A stretch of DNA of 64,000 nucleotides from Calidifontibacter indicus (GTDB taxonomy: Bacteria > Actinomycetota > Actinomycetes > Actinomycetales > Dermatophilaceae). Positions 1-7,919 of the stretch are shown in pieces. The notes beneath the pieces were generated by a model that made no database searches, was not told the origin of the DNA, and saw nothing but the letters and a program-made list of their open reading frames with translations. Within the stretch, counting starts at the first letter, position 1, and each line of letters opens with the position of its first letter. The stretch covers positions 1,984,001 to 2,048,000 of the forward strand of contig NZ_QTUA01000001.1 of the NCBI RefSeq assembly GCF_003386865.1. The letters run 5' to 3'. The translations under genes were made by a program, and so were the position numbers.

Positions 1-510
1 GCGCGGCCGGGCACACCGAGCGCGCTCACCCTGCTGGCCGGACGCCCGCGCCTGGTCGTCACCCGCACCATGTCGAAGGCCTTCGCGTTCGCAGGTGTGC
101 GGCTCGGTTACCTGGCGGCCGACCCCGAACTCGTCGACATCCTGCGACTCGTGCGCATGCCCTACCACCTGTCGTCGGTGACCCAGGCCGTCGCCTGCGC
201 CGCACTGGAGCACCGCACCGCGATGCTCGCGATGGTCGAGGCGATCAAGGCCGAGCGCGACCGCCTCGTCGACGGATGCGCCGCGCTCGGGCTCGACCCG
301 GTGCCCAGCGACGCCAACTTCGTGCTCGTCGGCGGGTTCGACGACGCCGCCGCGACCTGGCAGGCTCTGCTCGACCAGGGCGTGCTCGTGCGCGACGTCG
401 GCATTGCGCACCACCTGCGCATCACCGCCGGCACACCGTCCGAGACCGACGCCGTCCTGGCCGCGCTCGCCGCCGTCCAGACCGCCACACCCCGTCAGGA
501 GACCGCATGA
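1..510 (+). CDS. hisC: Histidinol-phosphate aminotransferase, C-terminal part
   Basis: PLP-dependent enzyme that transaminates imidazole-acetol phosphate with glutamate to histidinol phosphate in histidine synthesis. The frame is open from base 1, so the gene begins upstream of the window; 169 residues are visible of roughly 360 usual for the family. The run [16 protein letters not shown] contains the PLP-binding lysine (codon 76-78) and the arginine that contacts the cofactor phosphate. The ATG at 70 is internal, not a start. The stop overlaps the hisB start (ATGA), as expected for translational coupling in a his operon. Confidence 0.95.
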   Translation, partial: ARPGTPSALTLLAGRPRLVVTRTMSKAFAFAGVRLGYLAADPELVDILRLVRMPYHLSSVTQAVACAALEHRTAMLAMVEAIKAERDRLVDGCAALGLDPVPSDANFVLVGGFDDAAATWQALLDQGVLVRDVGIAHHLRITAGTPSETDAVLAALAAVQTATPRQETA

Positions 511-1142
511 CTTCGGTTCAGGCGCAACCGTATTCGCCGCAGCCCAATCGTGTTGCCGAGTTGTCCCGCAAGACCTCCGAGAGCTCGGTGGAGGTGCGTG
601 TCGACCTCGACGGCACCGGCCGCGCCGACATCTCGACCGGCGTGCGGTTCTACGACCACATGCTCGAGAGCCTGGCGAAGCACTCGCTCATCGACCTCAC
701 CGTGAAGACCGTCGGCGATGTCGACGTCGACGCCCACCACAGCGTCGAGGACACCGCGATCCTGCTCGGTCAGGCGGTGCGCGAGGCGCTGGGCGACAAG
801 ACCGGCATCAGCCGGTTCGGCGACGCCACGGTGCCGCTCGACGAGGCGCTCGTGCAGGCCGTCGTCGACGTCGCCGGACGCCCCTACTTCGTGCACGAGG
901 GCGAGCCCGAAGGTCAGATCTACGCGATCATCGGCGGCAACTACACCGGCTCGCTGACCCGCCACGTGCTGGAGAGCTTCGCCTACCACGCCGGCATCGC
1001 GCTGCACGTGCGTGTGCTGTCGGGTCGCGACCCCCACCACATCGTCGAGACCCAGTTCAAGGCCGTGGCCCGTGCGCTGCGCGCGGCCGTCGCCCGTGAC
1101 CCGCGGGTGCAGGGCGTGCCGAGCGCCAAGGGCGTGCTGTGA
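507..1142 (+). CDS. hisB: Imidazoleglycerol-phosphate dehydratase
   Basis: Removes water from imidazole glycerol phosphate to give imidazole-acetol phosphate, the substrate of the HisC encoded just upstream. The 211-aa product has the normal length of the monofunctional enzyme. Both metal-binding signatures are present: DAHHSVEDT in the middle and [12 protein letters not shown] near the C-terminus. The ATG at 507 overlaps the hisC stop and gives the usual N-terminus (about 15 variable residues, then [15 protein letters not shown]). It is followed after 4 bases by a small unknown gene and then hisH. Confidence 0.97.
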   Translation: MTSVQAQPYSPQPNRVAELSRKTSESSVEVRVDLDGTGRADISTGVRFYDHMLESLAKHSLIDLTVKTVGDVDVDAHHSVEDTAILLGQAVREALGDKTGISRFGDATVPLDEALVQAVVDVAGRPYFVHEGEPEGQIYAIIGGNYTGSLTRHVLESFAYHAGIALHVRVLSGRDPHHIVETQFKAVARALRAAVARDPRVQGVPSAKGVL

Positions 1143-1146
1143 ACCG

Positions 1147-1764
1147 ATGACCGACACCCTTCCGGGCGTTCTCCTGCTGCATGCCGACGCCAAGCTCGCC
1201 GACGCGTGGGTGCGGCGTGGGGTCGTGCCCAGTTACGTGGTGCCGTTGCCGGGATGGACGGCGATCGTGCCCGCCGATCACACCCAGTTGGGCGCGCCGT
1301 ACGACGACTCGCTGACCGTGCTGGCGAACCGTCCGGTGCCGACCCGGTTGCGAACCGCGTTGGGTTTCTTCGTGATCGGCGACATCGCGGTGGTCTCCGC
1401 ACAGACCCGGGGTTCGCGGTCGACGCCCCGGATGCTGAGCTGGGCGCCCGGTCACGGCGCCGACGAGATGCCCGGCTTCCCGACGCTGAAGGTGGGGCAG
1501 TTGGCCGAGGCGGCCGGTCTGCACGAGGGGGATGTGCGTGCGGTGACCCGCGTGCTCGGCGCCCGCACCGGACGACCGGTCGAGCGACTGCAGGAACTGA
1601 TGAAGGTGCTCGCGTTGCCGGGGGCGGCGATGCTGCGCGGCGAAGGTGTGAAGTCGGACCTCGAGGCGGTGCTGGTCGAGCCCGACAAGAGCGCCGTCGG
1701 TCACTTCGAGAAGGTGGCCCGCGACGAGGACGACATGCGCGCCGAACTGCGGGAACACTCATGA
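1147..1764 (+). CDS. Conserved hypothetical protein of the his operon
   Basis: 205 residues, starting MTDTLPGVLLLHADAKLADA, 4 bases after hisB and overlapping the hisH start (ATGA). I do not recognise a catalytic motif, signal peptide or membrane segment. The N-terminal 80 residues alternate hydrophobic strands and the C-terminal half is helical and charged. My recollection is that an unnamed gene often sits between hisB and hisH in Micrococcales, so it is probably a genuine member of the operon. A link to histidine synthesis is inference from position only. Confidence 0.8.
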   Translation: MTDTLPGVLLLHADAKLADAWVRRGVVPSYVVPLPGWTAIVPADHTQLGAPYDDSLTVLANRPVPTRLRTALGFFVIGDIAVVSAQTRGSRSTPRMLSWAPGHGADEMPGFPTLKVGQLAEAAGLHEGDVRAVTRVLGARTGRPVERLQELMKVLALPGAAMLRGEGVKSDLEAVLVEPDKSAVGHFEKVARDEDDMRAELREHS

Positions 1765-2375
1765 CCAAGGTGGTCGTGCTCGACTACGGCAGCGGCAATG
1801 TGCGCTCGGTGGTGCGGATGCTCGAACGCATCGGTGCCGACGTCGACCTCAGCGCCGACCCCGACGCCGTCCGCAACGCCGACGGGCTCTACGTGCCCGG
1901 TGTCGGCAACTTCCACGCCTGCATGGCAGGACTCAACGCGGTCGACGGTGGCGCGCTGATCGGTGCGCGGCTGGCCGCCGGACGCCCCGTGCTCGGTGTC
2001 TGCGTCGGCTACCAGGTGCTGTTCGACGGCAGTGTCGAGCCCGCGCGCGCCCAACTGCCCGGGCTCGGGCTCTGGCCCGGCACCGTCGCTCGACTGACCG
2101 CCGATGTCGTGCCGCACATGGGCTGGAGCGAGGTGACCGCCGCAGCCGGCAGCCGCCTGCTCGACGGGCTCGACGGCGAACGGTTCTACTTCGTGCACTC
2201 CTACGCGCCGCCGCGCTGGCGGGGCGCGTCCGATGCCGTTGTCAGCACGGCTACCCACGGCGACCCGTTCGTCGCGGCCGTCGAGGCCGGCGTGCTCGCC
2301 GGCACCCAGTTCCACCCGGAGAAGTCCGGGGACGCCGGTGCGCAGCTCCTGCGCAACTGGTGTGATTCGTTGTGA
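1761..2375 (+). CDS. hisH: Imidazole glycerol phosphate synthase, glutamine amidotransferase subunit
   Basis: Class I glutaminase that feeds ammonia to HisF for ring closure to imidazole glycerol phosphate and AICAR. The 204 residues show the triad: Cys81 in [11 protein letters not shown], His185 and Glu187 in QFHPEKS. The oxyanion region [10 protein letters not shown] is also present. The start ATG overlaps the preceding stop. The partner hisF is not in this window; the gene immediately downstream is priA. Confidence 0.96.
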   Translation: MTKVVVLDYGSGNVRSVVRMLERIGADVDLSADPDAVRNADGLYVPGVGNFHACMAGLNAVDGGALIGARLAAGRPVLGVCVGYQVLFDGSVEPARAQLPGLGLWPGTVARLTADVVPHMGWSEVTAAAGSRLLDGLDGERFYFVHSYAPPRWRGASDAVVSTATHGDPFVAAVEAGVLAGTQFHPEKSGDAGAQLLRNWCDSL

Positions 2376-2389
2376 GACAGGTGAACCCG

Positions 2390-3127
2390 ATGACCGAAAG
2401 CCCCCGCCTCGAACTTCTGCCCGCCGTCGACGTGGTCGACGGACGTGCCGTGCAGCTGGTGCAGGGGGTGGCCGGCAGCGGCGGTGAGTTCGGCGACCCT
2501 TGGTTGGCGGCGAAGGGCTGGCAGGACCAGGGTTCGGAGTGGCTGCACCTCGTCGACCTCGACGCGGCGTTCGGCCGCGGCAGCAACCACGAACTGCTCG
2601 CCTCGATCGTGCAGCGGCTCGACATCAAGGTCGAGCTGTCCGGTGGCATCCGTGATGCCGAGACGCTCGAGCGGGCCCTGGCCAGTGGCTGCCGGCGGGT
2701 CAACCTCGGCACGGCGGCGCTGGAGAACCCGGAATGGACCGCGCAGGCGATCGCGGAGCACGGCGACCGGGTGGCCGTCGGCCTCGACGTGCGCGGCACC
2801 ACCCTCGCGGCCCGCGGCTGGACCAAGGAGGGCGGCGACCTCTACGAGACGCTCGAACGGCTCGATCGTGAGGGCTGTGCCCGCTACGTCGTCACCGACG
2901 TCGCCAAGGACGGCATGATGCAGGGCGCCAATATCGCTCTGCTGCAAGACGTCTGCTCCCGCACCGACCGCCCGGTGGTCGCGTCCGGTGGGGTGTCGAC
3001 GCTGGACGACGTGCGTGCGATCCGTGAGCTCGTGCCGGCCGGCGTGGAGGGCGCGATCGTCGGCTCGGCGCTCTACAAGGGTGCGTTCACGCTGCCCGAG
3101 GCACTCGACGTCGCCGGTCGCCCGTGA
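2390..3127 (+). CDS. priA: Phosphoribosyl isomerase A (HisA/TrpF dual activity)
   Basis: A (beta/alpha)8 Amadori isomerase that in Actinobacteria converts both ProFAR to PRFAR (histidine) and phosphoribosylanthranilate to CdRP (tryptophan). The N-terminus [20 protein letters not shown] carries the first catalytic Asp and the substrate Arg, and [12 protein letters not shown] carries the second Asp. The start at 2390 is chosen because it gives the normal N-terminus behind an ACAGGTG ribosome site; an alternative GTG at 2372 would overlap hisH and add six residues. 245 aa, normal length. The dual activity is inferred from phylogeny, since no trpF is visible here. Confidence 0.93.
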   Translation: MTESPRLELLPAVDVVDGRAVQLVQGVAGSGGEFGDPWLAAKGWQDQGSEWLHLVDLDAAFGRGSNHELLASIVQRLDIKVELSGGIRDAETLERALASGCRRVNLGTAALENPEWTAQAIAEHGDRVAVGLDVRGTTLAARGWTKEGGDLYETLERLDREGCARYVVTDVAKDGMMQGANIALLQDVCSRTDRPVVASGGVSTLDDVRAIRELVPAGVEGAIVGSALYKGAFTLPEALDVAGRP

Positions 3128-3849
3128 CGTCCGAGGAACACACCGACTCCGCCGGGCAGACCTGGCAGGGGCGGCAGGTCACCGACACAGGGTTCGGCGG
3201 CGACGACGGGTCGGCCGACCCGGCGGTGGCCGCGGCCCTCGCCGGTGATGACGAGGTCGCACTGGTGCGTATCCTCGCCGGCGCCCGGTTCCTCGTGCCG
3301 ATCGTCGCCGACGCGACCGAGGTCGTGCAGGACGGCGGCTTGCACGCCGACAAGGCCGCCGACATGGCCGTCGCGGTGCTCGTGGCTCCCGACGGCACCC
3401 GCGCGCTGCCGGTGTTCACCTCGATGGATTCCCTGCACGCCTGGGACCCCGCAGCACGTCCGTCGCCGGTGACGGCCGATCGCGCCGCGCAAGCGGCGGT
3501 GAGCGAACGTGCCGACGTGATCGTCGTCGACGTGGCCGGTCCGACGACCGTCGCGTTGCGGCCGAGCATGGTGTGGGCCCTTGCCATGCAACGGGATTGG
3601 TTGCCGGCACACGACGACCCGCAGGTTGTGTCGGCCGTCGCGCGGGCGGCCGCCGAGGAGCCGTCGGTCGCTCGAGTGGTCTGTGAGGCAGGCGACGACG
3701 GCGCGTTGCGCATCGTGTTGCACCTGCTGCCGGGTCTGGCCGGCGACGAGGTCGCCACGATCGCCCAACGCGTCGGTGAGCGCTTGGCCACCGACGGTGA
3801 GGTGCGGGCGCGCATCGACGCGGTGACCTTCGCCGTCCGCCCCGCGTAG
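3124..3849 (+). CDS. SseB-like domain protein
   Basis: 241 residues beginning at GTG overlapping the priA stop. Residues about 50-135 ([17 protein letters not shown] ... [16 protein letters not shown] ... VVDVAGP) match the SseB N-terminal-type fold, a domain of unclear role found widely in Actinobacteria. The first 40 residues are low complexity and the C-terminal 90 form a second alpha/beta unit. It is the last gene of the visible his operon and converges on the disrupted acyltransferase gene with only about 14 bases between the two stops. Biochemical function is not known to me. Confidence 0.82.
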   Translation: MTSEEHTDSAGQTWQGRQVTDTGFGGDDGSADPAVAAALAGDDEVALVRILAGARFLVPIVADATEVVQDGGLHADKAADMAVAVLVAPDGTRALPVFTSMDSLHAWDPAARPSPVTADRAAQAAVSERADVIVVDVAGPTTVALRPSMVWALAMQRDWLPAHDDPQVVSAVARAAAEEPSVARVVCEAGDDGALRIVLHLLPGLAGDEVATIAQRVGERLATDGEVRARIDAVTFAVRPA

Positions 3850-3863
3850 GGGTCATCGACGCG

Positions 3864-4626
3864 TCAGTCGCCGTCCAGCGCGTCGGTCCAGTCGTCGAGT
3901 CGCTCCCACTCGGCCTGCAGCCAGTCGTCGATCAGCTCGTCGGTCGGGGCCGGCACCAGCCGCACGTCGATGTGGATCTGCCGGTTCAACGGGAGGGACC
4001 GCCAGATCACCGCCGGTGACACCAGATCTTCCAGGCCCTGGTGGCCCGGCGATCATCACCTGCGAGTCGGGCCGTGCCGCCAACATCCGGCGGACGACGG
4101 TGGAGCGCGGCGAGAGCACGCGCGGGTTGCGTTTGAGCCAGTGGGCGCGTTCGAGTTCGCCGTCTTCGACGGCTTCGGAGAACTCCTCGGCGTGGCGGCC
4201 GGGCGTCCAGTTGCGTCCTTTGGGGAACAGCAGGGTGGCGTCGCCGACCTGTACGTGCTCGGCGAACTCGCGCAGTTGTCGGTCGCGTTCCTCGCGAGGC
4301 AGACCGGGGCCGATGAAGTAGGCGTCGAGTCGGGCGAGGCAGAGGTCCATCGCGGGGTCCCAGAGCAGCGCCCGTTTGAGCACGATGCGGGGGATGCGCA
4401 GCAGGTCATGGGTGATGACGTAGGCCATCAGCAGGGAGTCGCCGGGGCCGGCGTGGCGGGCGAGCAGCAGCACCGGACGCGACGGGTCAGCGGTCGGCAC
4501 CTTCACCCGGAGGTCGAGGCTGACGAGCCGGTCGGCCGCTAGCACGAACCGGTGCAACTCCTGGCCGAGCACCAGCACGTGGCGTGCCTGCCACTCCTGT
4601 TCGTCGCGGCGCCACGGTGGCATCGC
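3864..4626 (-). pseudogene. Lysophospholipid acyltransferase, 3' fragment (split by composite transposon)
   Basis: C-terminal part of a 1-acyl-glycerol-3-phosphate acyltransferase-like protein. It holds the catalytic HX4D box (LARHAGPGDSLL) and a glycerophosphate-binding motif LLFPKGRNWTPGR. The 5' part lies 8.4 kb away at 13019-13251. Joining the two with one copy of the GGCATCGC duplication gives a continuous reading VWLWCAMPPWRRDEQEW. There is a second lesion: one extra G in the GGG run of the coding strand near 4049 shifts the frame, and the correct tail (GLEDLVSPAVIWRSLPLN ... DDWTDALDGD, stop at 3864) is in another frame. An ATG at 4623 could start a truncated product but without the membrane anchor. 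Confidence 0.9.
4619..4626. repeat. Left target-site duplication of the composite element
   Basis: The octamer GGCATCGC directly abuts the left ISL3 terminal inverted repeat (from 4627). The same octamer directly abuts the right outer repeat at 13019-13026. Eight-base duplications are typical of ISL3-family transposition. The reconstructed target gene is in frame when one copy is removed. Confidence 0.93.
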
Positions 4627-6048
4627 GGCTCTTCAATTTTGAGCGTGGTGGGGCCCTGGCGTAGGGCTCGCGGCCCTACGCCAGCATGGGTGTTGTCTAG
4701 ACATCTCATGAGCGAGGACCGCGAGCGTGCACAAGCCTACGTTCGACGTCGATGCGGCGTCGATCCTGTTCAACCTGTCCGGTTACCGAGTCGTCTCGGC
4801 CACCCCTGGCGTCGGCGTTGAGCAACCGCGGCAGGTGCTGATCGAGACGACCACGAGCGAGGGCGCCTGCCCCTCCTGCGGGGTGCTGTCCTCGCGGATC
4901 CAGGCAAGACCTACCCAGCGCGTGAAGGACGTGCCGTGCGGGGGTGAGCGGCTCGACGTGCTCGTGCGCAAGCGCCGCTACGCCTGCCGTGAGTCGTTGT
5001 GCCCGCGGCGGTCGTTCACCGAGGAGACCGAGCAGCTGCCCGCGCGGGCGAGGGTCACGACCCGGCTGACCGAGCAGGTGATATCCGCCTGCCGGGCCGA
5101 GCCGCGGGCGGTGTCCCGGGTCGCGCACGAGGCGCACCTGTCCTGGCCCACGGTGATGCGGATGCTCACCACCACCCTGGACCTGGACACCGGCGTGGAC
5201 CGCCGGCACGTGCGGCACCTGGGGATCGATGAGCACCGGTTCCGCACCGTGCGCTACCTGCGCGACCCGGACACCCACGCGGTGAAGCGGGTCGAGCCGT
5301 GGTCCATCGTGTTCACCGACCTGGACGACGGCGCGATCCTGGACGTCGTCGACGGCCGCCGCGGCAAGGTCGTCACCTCCTGGCTCGCGGCGCGGCCGCG
5401 GTGGTGGCGCCGGCGGGTGCAGGTCGTCGCCCTGGACATGTCGAGTGAGTTCCGGGCCGCGGTCCGCAAGGCACTACCGCGGGCGAAGGTCAGCGTGGAC
5501 CACTGGCACGTGGTGCGGCTGGCCAACGAGATGGTCACCAAGGTGAGGAGGCGCCGGGTGTGGGAGCTGCACGAGCGCCGAGGGCGGGCGACCGACACCC
5601 CGTGGAAGTACCGCAAGCTGCTCACCTGCGCCGGTGACCGGCTCACCGTCCGGCAGCGCACCAAGCTGCAGCAGATCCTGGCCGAGGACGTCGAGCTGGC
5701 CGTCGCGTGGGGCATCAAGGAACACGTCCGCCAGGTCCTCACCGCCACCGACACGCCCTCCTTCCAGCGGCACTGGGCCCGCCTTGAGAGCGCCGTGCGA
5801 GCCACCCACCTGCCCGAGCCGGCCGCGCTGTTCCGGACCCTGCTGGCCTGGCGTCGTGAGCTGCTCACCTTCTGCCGAACCAGGGTCACGAACGCTCGCA
5901 CCGAGGCGGCGAACCTGACCGCCAAGACGATCAAGAGGGTCGGGCGCGGGTACCGCAACCATCGGAACTACAGATGCCGCATCATTGGCTATGCGCCCCG
6001 ACCGATCGCGGCGTGAACACCCAGCACCACGCTCAAAGCTGAAGAGCC
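4627..6048 (+). mobile_element. ISL3-family insertion sequence, intact copy
   Basis: 1422 bp with 24-bp terminal inverted repeats at 4627-4650 and 6025-6048. They differ at two positions: the left reads ...TCAATTTTGAGC and the right, inverted, ...TCAGCTTTGAGC. A single transposase gene fills the element. The first 75 bases inside the left end contain a further inverted repeat around GGGCCCTGGCGTAGGGCT/CTACGCC. The 3' 523 bp match the remnant at 12496-13018 except for one C/T change in the terminal repeat, pointing to recent duplication. Confidence 0.93.
4727..6016 (+). CDS. tnpA: ISL3-family transposase
   Basis: 429 aa. The N-terminal zinc-finger-like module has CPSCG and a second Cys pair (YACRESLCPRRSF), followed by a helix-turn-helix region (HEAHLSWPTVMRML). 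The DDE domain shows LGIDEHRF, ALDMSSEF and SVDHWHVVRLAN, with the glutamate in ARTEAANLTAK. The C-terminus RGYRNHRNYRCRI is typical of the family. The start GTG at 4727 is chosen for its position after the left end and the normal N-terminus. The gene appears intact and could act in trans on the outer ends of the composite element. Confidence 0.94.
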   Translation: MHKPTFDVDAASILFNLSGYRVVSATPGVGVEQPRQVLIETTTSEGACPSCGVLSSRIQARPTQRVKDVPCGGERLDVLVRKRRYACRESLCPRRSFTEETEQLPARARVTTRLTEQVISACRAEPRAVSRVAHEAHLSWPTVMRMLTTTLDLDTGVDRRHVRHLGIDEHRFRTVRYLRDPDTHAVKRVEPWSIVFTDLDDGAILDVVDGRRGKVVTSWLAARPRWWRRRVQVVALDMSSEFRAAVRKALPRAKVSVDHWHVVRLANEMVTKVRRRRVWELHERRGRATDTPWKYRKLLTCAGDRLTVRQRTKLQQILAEDVELAVAWGIKEHVRQVLTATDTPSFQRHWARLESAVRATHLPEPAALFRTLLAWRRELLTFCRTRVTNARTEAANLTAKTIKRVGRGYRNHRNYRCRIIGYAPRPIAA

Positions 6049-6098
6049 AAATTGAGTCCAATACAATATTGTTGTCACGATGTCGAGGAGGCATACCG
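6049..6098 (+). promoter_or_regulatory. Promoter region of the catalase/DyP cluster with 10-bp palindrome
   Basis: The 50 bases between the right end of the intact IS and the catalase start are AT-rich. They contain TACAAT (6062-6067) as a -10 candidate and a perfect palindrome ACAATATTGT (6063-6072). The matching -35 position would fall inside the IS terminal repeat, so the IS end may have created or altered the promoter. A GAGGAG ribosome site lies at 6085-6090. The palindrome resembles OhrR/MarR-type TACAAT half-sites, which would suit a peroxide-responsive gene; that is only a resemblance. Confidence 0.45.
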
Positions 6099-7178
6099 AT
6101 GAACCCCATCCGCTACCACGATGACATCGAGGTCCCCGTCGAGAACGAGGCCGAGATCTCCCAGCGAATCGTCGAACGAATGGCCGCCACCCAGGCGGAG
6201 AACGCCGACCGTCACCGCCACGCCCACCGCGACGCGCACGCCAAGAGCCACGCGATCATCACCGGGCAACTCACCGTCCACGACGACCTGCCGCACGAGC
6301 TCGCGCAGGGCATCTTCGCCACCCCCGGCACCCACGAGGTCGTCGCCCGCCTCTCGTCGGCACCCGGCGACATCCACTCCGACGAGATCCCTGCCCCGCG
6401 GGGTTTCGCGCTCAAGATCATCGGCGTGGAGGGCGAGCGCCTGTCCCCCGACCTCGGTGGCGCCAACCAGGACTTCCTCATGGTGAACTTCCCGACGCTC
6501 GCGTTCGGCACCGTGACCAAGTACGAGGACATGCTCGACATCCTCGAGAAGAACGCGAGCAACCCGGCCGCCGCGCAGAAGGCGGTCTCCGCCGCCGCCC
6601 GGGGCATCGCCTCGATCACCGAGAAACTCGGTCGCACCCCCGGCGCGACCGTCCAGGGCCTCGCGAACGACTACTCCCACATGCTCGGTGAGACCTTCTA
6701 CACCCAGGCCGCGATCCGTTACGGCGACCACGTCGCCAAGATGTCCCTCGCGCCGACCGGGGAGGTCGCCGAGCTCACCGGCGTCGACGTCGGCGACGAC
6801 TTCGACGCGATGCGTACCGCGGTCGTCCGCCACTTCATGACCAAGGGCGCGACGTACGAGCTGCGGGCGCAGCTGTGCACCGACCTGAAGACCATGCCCG
6901 TCGAGGACGCCGCCGTGCTCTGGGACGAGGACGAGTCTCCGTTCCGCGTGGTCGCGACGGTCCGTTTCGACCCGCAGGACGTCGGCGGACCCGCCCGTCG
7001 GGTCGCCGGTGACGACCACCTCGCGTTCAACCCGTGGAACGGAGTCGAGGCCCATCGGCCCCTCGGGTCGATCATGCGCGTGCGCAAGCTCGCCTACGAG
7101 TCGTCCTCGCGGCAGCGGCACGACCTCAACGCCGTGGCCCGCCGGGAGCCGGACTCCCTCGCCGACCTCACCGCCTGA
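6099..7178 (+). CDS. Catalase-family heme protein (small catalase-like)
   Basis: 359 aa, shorter than classical catalases (about 480-700). The core signatures are recognisable: RDAHAKSHA with the likely distal His47, EVVARLSS where catalases have VRFST, PRGFALKI for PRGFAVKF, and MRVRKLAYESSSRQRHDLN, which keeps the Arg-x3-Tyr heme-iron ligand arrangement. No signal peptide is seen. Probable role: hydroperoxide removal or peroxide-dependent oxidation. It begins behind a GAGGAG site and is followed after 24 bases by the next gene, so it should be co-expressed with the unknown protein and the DyP peroxidase. Catalase activity itself is inferred; small members of this superfamily can be peroxygenases. 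Confidence 0.85.
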   Translation: MNPIRYHDDIEVPVENEAEISQRIVERMAATQAENADRHRHAHRDAHAKSHAIITGQLTVHDDLPHELAQGIFATPGTHEVVARLSSAPGDIHSDEIPAPRGFALKIIGVEGERLSPDLGGANQDFLMVNFPTLAFGTVTKYEDMLDILEKNASNPAAAQKAVSAAARGIASITEKLGRTPGATVQGLANDYSHMLGETFYTQAAIRYGDHVAKMSLAPTGEVAELTGVDVGDDFDAMRTAVVRHFMTKGATYELRAQLCTDLKTMPVEDAAVLWDEDESPFRVVATVRFDPQDVGGPARRVAGDDHLAFNPWNGVEAHRPLGSIMRVRKLAYESSSRQRHDLNAVARREPDSLADLTA

Positions 7179-7202
7179 CCCCTCACCCCCTTGGAGGACC
7201 CC

Positions 7203-7919
7203 ATGAACGAGAAGCTGACGTCCGAACAGACCCGCATCGACCCGCGCCTCTCGGAGGAGAGCCGCATGGAGGAGTTCCGCCGCGTGGTCAAGGAGGTCGC
7301 GGCCGACGCGCCGACGATCTCCCAGATCGCGATCAACTCCCTGCTCACCGACAAGAACCCGCTCCACGAGGGCACGTACGAGTCGGCCGGCCGGGCCGGT
7401 GCCCGCTCCGGCAACGTGTCCGAGCTGACCGCCATCGCCGACCTCAGGCCCGGCGGCGCCGACCGGCTGCGCCGCATCTTCGGCCTCACCGGCGGCGACT
7501 TCGACGGCGCCAAGCGCGTCTCGACGCTGCACAACATGCGGTTCGTGTTCCTCGACGACGACACGCGTGTGCTGTTCGCCACGGCCTACGACGGCGACTG
7601 GGACACCTACATCGACGACTTCGCGACGAAGATCCCCGAGCTCATGGACCTGTTGTTCGCCAACGTCGAGGGCTGGCCGGGGATCGACTCCCCGAAGGTC
7701 AAGGACTTCATCGCCGACCACCAGATCGACGCCGCCGCGTGGTTCGTCGCGAACCCGCAGGTGACGGTCGTGGACGTGCGCCGGTACCAGCGCATGGAGC
7801 AGGCCCTGGACACGTTCTTCGACGCGATGGCGGCGAACACCGCGATGGACGCGACGACCCGGGAGGCCCTGTCGGCGCTGTCGGACGCGGTGGCGACGCC
7901 GCAGGGGGTGGACTACTGA
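7203..7919 (+). CDS. Unknown protein between catalase-like and DyP genes
   Basis: 238 aa with a good GGAGG ribosome site (7193-7197). I recognise no named family. The stretch THISNMRFVFL-like region (actual text RVSTLHNMRFVFLDDDTRVL) followed by LFATAYDGDWDTYIDDFATK is a distinctive block I recall in proteins linked to fungal and bacterial heme peroxidases, with an alpha/beta ferredoxin-like appearance. A second block, ITHQIDAAAWFV-like (actual DHQIDAAAWFVANPQVTVVD), follows. No signal peptide or membrane segment. Its stop overlaps the DyP start (TGATG), so expression is tightly coupled. A partner or regulatory subunit for the peroxidase is a guess from context. Confidence 0.8.
   Translation: MNEKLTSEQTRIDPRLSEESRMEEFRRVVKEVAADAPTISQIAINSLLTDKNPLHEGTYESAGRAGARSGNVSELTAIADLRPGGADRLRRIFGLTGGDFDGAKRVSTLHNMRFVFLDDDTRVLFATAYDGDWDTYIDDFATKIPELMDLLFANVEGWPGIDSPKVKDFIADHQIDAAAWFVANPQVTVVDVRRYQRMEQALDTFFDAMAANTAMDATTREALSALSDAVATPQGVDY

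Noticed and set aside
4016-4542. Plus-strand frames opposite the acyltransferase fragment
   Set aside because: They are shadows of the minus-strand gene, whose HX4D and FPKG motifs are clear.
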